From an uncultured Clostridium sp. (GTDB taxonomy: Bacteria; Bacillota; Clostridia; TANB77; CAG-508), in NCBI GenBank assembly GCA_900556345.1, contig USOM01000086.1:1-5064 (forward strand): DNA of 5,064 nt, in the 5' to 3' direction. This document shows, piece by piece, positions 1-5,064 of the stretch; the first letter of the stretch is position 1, and every line of letters starts with the position of its first letter. A model generated the notes under the pieces. That model was not told where the DNA came from. It saw only the letters and a program-made list of their open reading frames with translations, and did no database searches. Made by a program: the position numbers and the translations under genes.

Positions 1-2
1 AT

Positions 3-143
3 CTAAGAACAACCCTTTTTTATACCTTCAAAATAACCATCAAATGCTTTTGATACTCCACTGTGAGCTACTACTAGAACATTTTTATAGTCTTTTATTT
101 TTAATTTATCTAAAAAGTTATATATTCTTTTAAAGAATTTTAT
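3..143 (-). pseudogene. Histidine phosphatase (phosphoglycerate mutase-like) C-terminal fragment, degraded
   Basis: Reading the minus strand from just inside a TGA at 144-146 to a TAG at 3-5 gives about 46 residues, including KNVLVVAHSGVSKAFDGYFEGI. This matches the region around the second catalytic histidine of the histidine phosphatase superfamily (usual form: nVLvVsHgGvsra...yfnGi), preceded by the expected amphipathic helix (FFKRIYNFLDKL). There is no start codon, no ribosome binding site and no N-terminal RHG motif, so the fragment has lost its front half, which should lie upstream where the RhuM-Fic gene now ends. The stop after GIKKGCS also comes early. One extra A in the A6 run (minus strand, about 16-21) would read GIKKGLFLD, closer to the family, so a second frameshift or a base-call error is likely. 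The family assignment rests on one motif. What follows beyond the left edge is unknown. Confidence 0.6.
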
Positions 144-436
144 TCACTATTCAAAAAATTCATCACTAAATCTATAATTACTTCTTTTTCCTTTGGATTC
201 GATTCAGCAATTAATAAAGTAAGAGCCGTTAATATATTATTATCAATTACTTGTTTACCGTTTTTATATAATATTCCGTAAAAATTTAGATAATATATAA
301 ACAAAGTTGCTGCAATTCTTTTATTGCCATCTGCAAATACATGATTTTTTACTATTAAATATAAGAAATTTACTCCTTTTTCTTCTATACTCTTGTAAAT
401 ATATTGTCCGTGCAAAACTTTGATAAATATTTCCAA
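140..436 (-). pseudogene. Fic/Doc domain tail of a frameshifted RhuM-Fic gene
   Basis: This frame holds the C-terminal Fic/Doc-like domain of the RhuM-type protein whose N-terminal part is the preceding gene. The diagnostic motif HVFADGNKR is at residues 32-40 of the frame, matching the Doc-like pattern HxFx(D)GNKR, in which the His and the GNKR loop bind and position the nucleotide or phosphate donor. Around it are typical flanks: SIEEKGVNFLYLIVKN before, and a helix ending LTALTLLIAESNPKEKE after. The ATG at 434-436 is probably not a real start: it has no Shine-Dalgarno sequence, and the first residues are just the other reading of the upstream gene's GNIYQSF segment. Homology picks up at HGQYIYKSIEEK (about residue 9). 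Family members usually carry RhuM and Fic in one chain of roughly 330 residues. If untranslated, the AMPylation- or phosphorylation-like activity is lost. The frame ends at 140, next to the phosphatase fragment. Confidence 0.75.
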
Positions 437-1094
437 TAATTGATTCTAAGCCTTTATCTCTTTCAACAGCAAAAAGTGAACTTTCTTCATTGAATCTTAA
501 TTTATTAATTATATTTATACATTCTTGGTATTTAATTTTCCTATCGTCTATATTTCCTTCAATTTTCTTTAAAGTTCTATGATCATAATCATCTAATAAG
601 TCTAATGCTTTTGAATATTCTCCAATTACTTTTAATATTTCTTTTGCATCATTTCCTTCTAGTCTTTCATCAATACGATTAGCAATATCTATTAATTTTA
701 TAGTTTTTTCCAAGTATTCTAATCTTTTTTGATTTACTGCATAACCTTTTAGCATGTAATCTTTTAATATTTTGTTTGCCCATTTTCTGAAAACAATACC
801 TTGTGATGATTTAACACGATATCCAATTGATATAATTACATCAAGATTGTAATATTCTACATTGTATTTTTTTCCATCTTTAGCAGTTGTCGCAAATTTT
901 GCGACAACTGAATTATCATCTTTTAATTCTTCCTTTAAAGCATTATTAATATGTTTTCCTATTGTCTTTATATCTCTATCAAATAAATCTGCTAACTGTT
1001 GTCTATTAAGCCACACAGTTTCATCTTTTAGGTTTACTTCTAATCTTACTCCTTGATTTTCAAATAAAATAATTTCATTCTTTTTTTCGTCCAT
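321..1094 (-). CDS. RhuM family protein (N-terminal part), frameshifted before its Fic/Doc domain
   Basis: RhuM-family ('virulence RhuM') proteins are accessory proteins of uncertain biochemical role, often found in genomic islands. Family signatures are clear: WLNRQQLADLF at residues 28-38 in an N-terminal helix-turn-helix-like region, then SVVAKFATTAKDGK and VEYYNLDVIISIGYRVKSSQG at about 62-98. A long helical middle runs to about residue 210, and FAVERDKGLESIIGNIYQSF leads into the expected Fic domain. At QSF the frame is lost: residues after it (ARTIYLQEYRRKRSKF...) are an unrelated tail to the stop at 321-323, while HGQYIYKSIEEK and the Fic motif continue in the +1 frame. One surplus base in the T4 run at 414-417 or the next G would explain this. 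The start at 1094 has AAAGGA (1104-1109) nine bases upstream. A truncated RhuM protein may still be made, but I regard the locus as a probable pseudogene. A 27-base palindrome lies inside the gene at 884-910. Confidence 0.85.
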   Translation of the reverse strand: MDEKKNEIILFENQGVRLEVNLKDETVWLNRQQLADLFDRDIKTIGKHINNALKEELKDDNSVVAKFATTAKDGKKYNVEYYNLDVIISIGYRVKSSQGIVFRKWANKILKDYMLKGYAVNQKRLEYLEKTIKLIDIANRIDERLEGNDAKEILKVIGEYSKALDLLDDYDHRTLKKIEGNIDDRKIKYQECINIINKLRFNEESSLFAVERDKGLESIIGNIYQSFARTIYLQEYRRKRSKFLIFNSKKSCICRWQ

Positions 1095-1187
1095 AAGAAC
1101 ACATCCTTTATTATATAAAATTTAATTCTTAGTATATTGTTGGCATTTATATATTATAACTTTTAGCATTTTTGAACTATTGTACAT

Positions 1188-1216
1188 ATTTTATAATAAG
1201 AACAAACATTTGTCTA
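1188..1216 (-). promoter_or_regulatory. Candidate sigma-A type promoter of the RhuM-Fic gene
   Basis: On the minus strand TAGACA (1211-1216) and TAAAAT (1188-1193) are separated by exactly 17 bases; each matches the housekeeping consensus at five of six positions. Transcription would start near 1180, giving a leader of roughly 85 bases before the ATG at 1094. A second TATAAT lies at 1153-1158 but has no good -35. In such AT-rich DNA chance matches are common, so this is a prediction only. Confidence 0.4.
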
Positions 1217-1231
1217 TACTTCACGACAAAA

Positions 1232-1378
1232 TTATTGATTATTTATATTTAAAACTGTCGCGGCATCAAAGTTTTGTGCAATAAGAGATAGGAGTAAAAT
1301 AATAGAACCCTTATCAGGGTCCTACCCACAAGTTCTTGTAGTAAATTTTTTTAATTCTGTTTCTGTCATTTGTTTCAT
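1232..1378 (-). other. Unrecognised short reading frame interrupted by one in-frame TAG
   Basis: From ATG at 1376-1378 the minus strand reads MKQMTETELKKFTTRTCG, then TAG (1322-1324), then stays open in the same frame as DPDKGSIILLLSLIAQNF followed by DAATVLNINNQ and TAA (1232-1234). The two parts together make 48 codons before the TAA. The composition looks protein-like: a charged, amphipathic N-terminal part and a hydrophobic helix. The stretch is also richer in G and C (for example GATGCCGCG) than the DNA around it. Against it: no Shine-Dalgarno sequence sits at the usual distance from the ATG (the nearest AAGG is about 20 bases away), and a hairpin that looks like the transporter operon's terminator begins at the TAG. 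It may be a remnant of a small gene broken by a nonsense mutation, an 18-residue peptide, or chance. I do not recognise the family. The frame is also open upstream to a TAA at 1424-1426, inside the permease gene. Confidence 0.3.
1296..1324 (-). terminator. Candidate intrinsic terminator after the BceAB-like operon
   Basis: On the minus strand UAGGACCC (1317-1324) can pair with GGGUUCUA (1303-1310), giving eight pairs including one G-U, with the six-base loop UGAUAA. An imperfect U-rich stretch, UUAUUUU, follows at 1296-1302. It starts about 90 bases after the permease stop, where a terminator for that operon would be expected. The weak U-tract, and the possible coding frame through the hairpin, limit confidence. 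Confidence 0.45.
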
Positions 1379-1413
1379 AGTTAAAGAATAATTTTTGTCC
1401 TTGTTATAAAAAT

Positions 1414-3498
1414 TTATTCCTCTTTAATGATATTTCTACTACCTAAGTATGTAGCCAAGAAATATGCTCCATATATTGCTCCAATAATTACTACTGTTGC
1501 AACTATTGATGGTAATAAATCTTCTGAACTTGCTAATCCTTTCATCACTGTCATCGAAAATTGTATTCCAAATATTGAATGAATAATTGCAAGTATTAGT
1601 GGTAGTCCAAAGAATATACCAATTTGTCTAAATAATGCTTTATTAATCATTTTTTCATCACAACCTATTTTTCTTAAAATTGTATATCTTTGCTTATTAT
1701 CTGAGCTTTCTGTTAATTGTTTTAATGCTAAAATAGCTGCACTTGCAATCAAGAATATTATTCCTAAATAAATTGCAATAAATGTAACTATTGTTGCTAC
1801 TCCAACACTTGATTCAATTATAGATATTTTTGTCATACCATCTATTTCTAAACCATTTTCATTCAAGTTTTGAATAAGAACGGAATCATTACTTCTAAAT
1901 ATTTCTTCTATTTCTTGCTTTTCCTCATCTGTATTTGCATTAAAATTGGCAACTAAAAATTGTTTTTCTTTCATATCATCTGTTAAGTTACAACTATCTG
2001 GTACTAAAATAATACCTGTATTCATATGACTTGTTGACATCATAATAAAACCACTTTTACATTCATTATATTTTGACTTATATTCTTTTCCTGCAATCTC
2101 CAATATATTTTCATCTGCTAGTACTCTATCTCTTATAGTTCCAATTCCATCAAAATCACAAAGTACAATATATTCATTATCTTTCAATTCATATTGTTCT
2201 ATTCCATAAAGTGAAGCTACTTTATTATAGTCTGATATTTTTACTATTTCTTCTGCTGTTTCATAAGCAAGCATTGGAAATTCTAATTTTATTGATTGTA
2301 GTTTATTTTTCAAGAAATCTCCCATAGTTAAATCATTGGTTGCATAAATTGGTATTTCTATTACATCTTTAAGTAATGTCATATCTAGTCCATTATTCTT
2401 CAATGTTTCTTGTAGTGTAATTCTTGAATCTGCTCTTTGAGCTTTTGTTGTCTTTACTTCTTTTCCATATTTTATATAACTTTCTGGTAGATTTGCTGTT
2501 TTATATAGATTCAAATCCACTGGTGTCATTTCTACTAATTCTCTTTGCATTGTATTTCTCAATGCTAAACTTGATGAAAGTATTGAAATTGTCATAAACA
2601 ACATTAAGCAAATAACACTCATACTTATAACTGTTGTATTGATCTTGTTGTTTATTTGTCTTAATACAAACATATTTGTATTTTTAAAATAAATATTTTT
2701 CATTTTTTGAACTATTTGTATTATAAATCCTGATAAAGACCAAAAAAATGCTACAGTTCCAATTATTCCCATTAAAATAGGTGGTAAAATTTTATCTGCT
2801 GTTGTTAAGCTACTAACATCTCCTGTTACTTTCCAATAAGCATATCCAAGTATAACTACAGCTCCTAAAAATACTAAAATACATATAATAGGATTTTTTA
2901 TTTTTACATTCTCATTTTTCTTACTAGCATTTAATAAATTAATTAATTTATATCTTGAAACTGTAAATGTATTAAAGAACATTACTGCTACGTACATTAC
3001 CGCAAAATAAATACAAGTTTTTATACAGGCATCTTTTGAAAATACAAATTGAAATTTGCTCATATCTGCTTCAAACATTTTAGCAACTAATATAGACATG
3101 AATTGCGATGCAAATACACCTATAATTAAGCCTACAATTAATGACATAATTCCTACTAATATTGTTTCTATAAGTATTATTTTTGATATTTGCCTCTTTC
3201 CCATTCCAAGTGTCATATATATGCCAAATTCTTTTTTTCTTCGGTTAATTAAGAAATTATTTGCATATACGATAAGTAATCCTAATACTACTGCTACAAA
3301 TACCGATACATATCCTAGCATACTTACCATAAGTTTGATGATGTCCATTGTTGAACTAGATACTTGTAGCATTGCTTCTTGACTATCTAATGAGTTGAAC
3401 ATATAGAATATTGCAACTCCTAACACTAATGTTAAAAAATATATAGCATAATCCTTAAAGCTCTTTTTCATATTTTTAATTGATAACTTAAATAACAT
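1414..3498 (-). CDS. bceB: BceB-like FtsX-family ABC transporter permease (antimicrobial peptide resistance)
   Basis: Membrane subunit of a Bce-type peptide-antibiotic transporter. Characterised relatives free cell-wall lipid targets from bacitracin-like or other peptides, and form a sensory complex with a BceS kinase. The 694 residues are slightly longer than usual for BceB and show the family layout of ten membrane segments. These are at about 17-34, 58-78, 108-130, 163-178, 205-222, 238-260 and 290-312, then a large extracellular domain to about 565, then three more segments to the C-terminus. The conserved cytoplasmic stretch NRRKKEFGIYMTLGMGKRQIS (about 85-105) and a second FtsX-like copy near the end (NKQRYTILRKIGCDEKMI) are both present. 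The start is well supported: GGAGGTGA (3507-3514) lies eight bases before the ATG. That ATG overlaps the end of the ATPase gene by 11 bases, implying translational coupling. The extracellular domain, which sets ligand specificity, gives no readable hint of the drug. The gene name is a family-level label. Confidence 0.9.
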   Translation of the reverse strand: MLFKLSIKNMKKSFKDYAIYFLTLVLGVAIFYMFNSLDSQEAMLQVSSSTMDIIKLMVSMLGYVSVFVAVVLGLLIVYANNFLINRRKKEFGIYMTLGMGKRQISKIILIETILVGIMSLIVGLIIGVFASQFMSILVAKMFEADMSKFQFVFSKDACIKTCIYFAVMYVAVMFFNTFTVSRYKLINLLNASKKNENVKIKNPIICILVFLGAVVILGYAYWKVTGDVSSLTTADKILPPILMGIIGTVAFFWSLSGFIIQIVQKMKNIYFKNTNMFVLRQINNKINTTVISMSVICLMLFMTISILSSSLALRNTMQRELVEMTPVDLNLYKTANLPESYIKYGKEVKTTKAQRADSRITLQETLKNNGLDMTLLKDVIEIPIYATNDLTMGDFLKNKLQSIKLEFPMLAYETAEEIVKISDYNKVASLYGIEQYELKDNEYIVLCDFDGIGTIRDRVLADENILEIAGKEYKSKYNECKSGFIMMSTSHMNTGIILVPDSCNLTDDMKEKQFLVANFNANTDEEKQEIEEIFRSNDSVLIQNLNENGLEIDGMTKISIIESSVGVATIVTFIAIYLGIIFLIASAAILALKQLTESSDNKQRYTILRKIGCDEKMINKALFRQIGIFFGLPLILAIIHSIFGIQFSMTVMKGLASSEDLLPSIVATVVIIGAIYGAYFLATYLGSRNIIKEE

Positions 3499-4255
3499 CG
3501 TTCAAATCACCTCCAAGAAGTGTTTGCACCTCAATTATCTTCTCAAAAAATTGTTTTCTTGAATCATTTCCTTTAACTAATTCATTAAAGATTTTTCCGT
3601 CTTTTATAAATATAATTCTATCTGCATAACTTGCTGTAAAAGCATCATGTGTTACCATTAAAATAGTTGCATTTAATTTTTGATGTAAGTAGTCAAATGT
3701 CATCAATAGTTGTTTTGCTGATTTACTATCTAATGCACCTGTTGGCTCATCTGCCAATACTATTTTAGGATTTGTTATTATTGCTCTTGCAGCTGCACAT
3801 CTTTGCTTTTGCCCTCCAGATACTTGATATGGATACTTGTTCATTATTCCTAAAATATCTAATTTTTTTGCTATTTCGTGAACTCTATTGTTAATTTCAG
3901 TAGCATTTACTTTTTGAATTGTTAATGCTAAAGCTATATTTTCATAAATTGTCAATGTATCTAATAAATTAAAGTCTTGAAATATGAAACCCAACTCCTC
4001 TCTCCTAAATTTGTTTAATTTATTTCCTTTAAGTTTTGTAATATCTTCTCCGTTGATAATGATATGTCCTGCTGTTACTCTATCAATAGTAGATACACAA
4101 TTCAAAAGTGTAGTTTTACCAGAGCCACTTGCTCCCATAATTCCTACAAACTCTCCATTTTTTACATTAAAGCTAATATTGTCTATTGCTTTTGTTAAAT
4201 TAGATTTGTTTCCATAGTATTTTTCTATGTTTTTTACTTCTAATACATTTTCCAT
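3488..4255 (-). CDS. bceA: BceA-like ABC transporter ATP-binding protein
   Basis: Cytoplasmic ATPase that powers the BceB-like permease encoded directly downstream. All ABC ATPase motifs are intact in 255 residues, the normal length: Walker A GASGSGKT at 41-48, Q-loop Gln93 in FIFQDFNLLDTLT, signature VSGGQ at 145-149, Walker B IVLADE at 165-170, D-loop ALD at 174-176 and the switch His203 in MVTHD. The sequence is typical of the MacB/LolD/BceA branch that pairs with FtsX-type permeases. The start is supported by AAAGGAG (4264-4270), eight bases before the ATG. The last codons (GGDLNDVI) contain the strong ribosome binding site of the permease gene, and the two genes overlap by 11 bases, so they form one operon. 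Expression probably starts at the promoter in the gap upstream and is induced by peptide antibiotics through a response regulator that is not in the window; this is inferred from the family. The specific drug cannot be read from the ATPase. Confidence 0.93.
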   Translation of the reverse strand: MENVLEVKNIEKYYGNKSNLTKAIDNISFNVKNGEFVGIMGASGSGKTTLLNCVSTIDRVTAGHIIINGEDITKLKGNKLNKFRREELGFIFQDFNLLDTLTIYENIALALTIQKVNATEINNRVHEIAKKLDILGIMNKYPYQVSGGQKQRCAAARAIITNPKIVLADEPTGALDSKSAKQLLMTFDYLHQKLNATILMVTHDAFTASYADRIIFIKDGKIFNELVKGNDSRKQFFEKIIEVQTLLGGDLNDVI

Positions 4256-4288
4256 TCAAAAAACTCCTTTCTATTTTTGTATATCTAC

Positions 4289-4318
4289 ATTATAAATTTA
4301 TTAAAAAATAGTTGCCAT
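4289..4318 (-). promoter_or_regulatory. Predicted promoter of the BceAB-like operon
   Basis: A perfect -10, TATAAT, lies on the minus strand at 4289-4294. Eighteen bases upstream is a poor -35, ATGGCA (4313-4318, four of six matches). Transcription would start near 4281, about 25 bases before the ATG, leaving just enough room for the ribosome binding site. A strong -10 with a weak, widely spaced -35 fits an activator-dependent promoter, and the TTACA/TGTAA repeats lie directly upstream. Confidence 0.55.
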
Positions 4319-4326
4319 CGATTTAC

Positions 4327-4354
4327 CTTACAATAACATTACATTTTTTGTAAG
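4327..4354 (-). promoter_or_regulatory. Candidate BceR-type response-regulator binding site
   Basis: Upstream of the transporter promoter the minus strand has TTACA-AAAAA-TGTAA (4339-4353). An outer perfect inverted repeat is also present: TTGTAAG on the + strand at 4348-4354 against CTTACAA at 4327-4333. The TTACA pentamer on the + strand recurs at 4328-4332 and 4339-4343, exactly 11 bases apart, about one helical turn. From memory, Bce-type regulators bind inverted repeats close to TnACA-N4-TGTAA; here the spacer is five. The block ends eight bases before the -35, a usual place for an OmpR-type activator. The regulator gene itself is not in the window. Confidence 0.5.
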
Positions 4355-4368
4355 ATTTCTCATTTATG

Positions 4369-4396
4369 AAAATAAGCCCATAACTAATATGGACTT
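4369..4396 (-). terminator. Hairpin at the end of the histidine kinase gene, likely terminator
   Basis: On the minus strand AAGTCCATA (4388-4396) pairs with TATGGGCTT (4374-4382) over nine pairs, one of them G-U, with the five-base loop TTAGT. A short T4 run follows at 4369-4372. The 5' arm overlaps the kinase's TAA. It could end most transcripts of the regulator-kinase genes before the inducible transporter promoter. The short T-run suggests termination is incomplete. Confidence 0.5.
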
Positions 4397-5064
4397 ACAA
4401 ATTCATAAAACTGCTTTTAGGGAATATAATTCTTACTTCTGTTCCTATATCTTTTTCTGAATTTAATTCTATTCCTAAACCTAATTTATCGCATAATTTC
4501 TTACATAGATATAACCCTATACCAGTAGATTTCTTGTTTATTGTTCTCCCATTTTCTCCTGTAAAACCTTTTTCAAAAACTCTTGTTATTTCTCCTTTTT
4601 TTATTCCAATTCCATTATCTTTTATATATAAAACAACATTTTCTCTTTTTGAAATAGCATATAATTGTATCTTTTTATCTTCTTTTTTAGAATATTTAAT
4701 TGAATTTTGTATAATTTGATTTATTATAAAAGTAGCCCATTTGCTATCTGTAAAAACTTCTTTTTCTAAATCATTCAATTCTATACTTATCTTATTTGAA
4801 AGCAATGCTCTTTTACTTTTTAGTATTGCTCCATTTACAATCTCTTTTAAATTTGATTTTGTTACAACATAATCTTTATTTACTGTATTACTTCTAGCAT
4901 AAAACAATGCTTGCTCTGTATAATTTTCAATTTCATCTAGTTCTTCATCAATACTTTTAGTTATTTCATTTTTATTATTTTCAATAATTAGTTTGCTAGT
5001 AGCAATAGGAATTTTTATTTCATGAATCCATAATTCTATATATTCCTTATAGTCTTCTTGTAAT
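4395..5064 (-). CDS. bceS: BceS-like intramembrane-sensing histidine kinase, partial (N-terminus beyond the window)
   Basis: Membrane sensor kinase of a Bce-type two-component system; only the C-terminal 222 residues are present, and the frame stays open to the right edge. The phospho-acceptor motif ELWIHEIKIPI is intact, with His at 5022-5024, and has the Trp-x-His-Glu-Ile-Lys pattern typical of this subfamily. It is followed by the dimerisation helices (ENNKNEITKSIDEELDEIEN) and the ATPase domain: N-box IINQIIQNSIKYS, G1 box DNGIGI, F-box FEKGFTG and G2 box STGIGLYL. The missing part should be roughly 110 residues with two membrane helices and a very short outer loop; such kinases do not bind the drug themselves but are controlled by the BceB-like permease. 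The TTG at 4905-4907 is not the start: the H-box lies upstream of it in the same frame. A response regulator gene is expected just beyond the right edge. A hairpin overlaps the stop codon. The symbol is a family-level label. Confidence 0.9.
   Translation of the reverse strand, partial: LQEDYKEYIELWIHEIKIPIATSKLIIENNKNEITKSIDEELDEIENYTEQALFYARSNTVNKDYVVTKSNLKEIVNGAILKSKRALLSNKISIELNDLEKEVFTDSKWATFIINQIIQNSIKYSKKEDKKIQLYAISKRENVVLYIKDNGIGIKKGEITRVFEKGFTGENGRTINKKSTGIGLYLCKKLCDKLGLGIELNSEKDIGTEVRIIFPKSSFMNL

Noticed and set aside
404..424. Programmed ribosomal +1 frameshift joining RhuM and Fic
   Set aside because: The TTT GCA context has no rare codon, internal Shine-Dalgarno or stop at the shift, and the phenylalanine tRNA would re-pair poorly with TTG, so an indel or sequencing error is more likely.
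862..1056. Plus-strand frame of 64 codons
   Set aside because: It lies wholly antisense to the RhuM gene; its VVANFATT segment is only the other strand of the palindrome, and no ribosome binding site supports it.
413..1276. 12-base inverted repeat ATCAAAGTTTTG flanking the RhuM gene (413-424 minus, 1265-1276 plus)
   Set aside because: Matches of this length are expected by chance in 5 kb of AT-rich DNA, the similarity does not extend, and there is no target duplication or transposase.
1095..1413. Riboswitch, tRNA or other structured RNA in the longest gap
   Set aside because: Apart from the terminator hairpin, promoter and interrupted frame, I see no cloverleaf, T-box motif or known riboswitch core.
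3056..3382. Plus-strand frame of 108 codons
   Set aside because: Antisense to the permease's first membrane segments; hydrophobic only because it mirrors them, with no family signature.
3984..4217. Plus-strand frame of 77 codons
   Set aside because: Antisense to the Walker A region of the ATPase, with no independent evidence.
4534..4719. Plus-strand frame of 61 codons
   Set aside because: Antisense to the ATP-binding domain of the kinase; no start signal and no recognisable product.
4905..4907. TTG as the start of the kinase gene
   Set aside because: The same frame continues upstream through the phospho-acceptor motif WIHEIK to the window edge, so this TTG is an internal leucine codon.

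Overview
The window is strongly AT-rich, uses TGG for tryptophan and TAA/TAG/TGA as stops, and has Gram-positive Shine-Dalgarno sequences (GGAGGTGA, AAAGGAG). It most likely comes from a low-GC Firmicute such as a Clostridium-like or Peptostreptococcaceae-like organism; nothing here fixes the species. Every credible gene is on the minus strand, so transcription runs from the right edge to the left.

Right half (about 5064 to 1414): a Bce-type antimicrobial-peptide sensing and resistance module. It starts with the C-terminal two thirds of a BceS-like histidine kinase that runs off the right edge. A hairpin at its stop codon and a 139-base gap follow. The gap holds overlapping TTACA/TGTAA repeats and a promoter with a good -10 and a poor -35. 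Then come a BceA-like ATPase and a 694-residue BceB-like FtsX permease, overlapping by 11 bases. By analogy with characterised systems, kinase and permease sense a peptide antibiotic together, a response regulator (not in the window) is phosphorylated, and it activates the ATPase-permease promoter.

Middle (about 1413 to 1095): an intergenic stretch with a likely terminator for the transporter operon, a promoter for the next gene, and an unexplained short reading frame interrupted by one in-frame TAG.

Left part (1094 to 1): an accessory, decaying region. A RhuM-family gene with a C-terminal Fic/Doc domain is split by a one-base frameshift near 412-418. Directly behind it is a headless piece of a histidine phosphatase, itself apparently frameshifted. 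This looks like an accessory gene inserted into or recombined with a chromosomal locus.

I see no convincing wholly new system. The best leads are the TAG-interrupted short frame, the frameshifted RhuM-Fic gene, the perfect palindrome inside its coding sequence, and the predicted operator of the transporter promoter.
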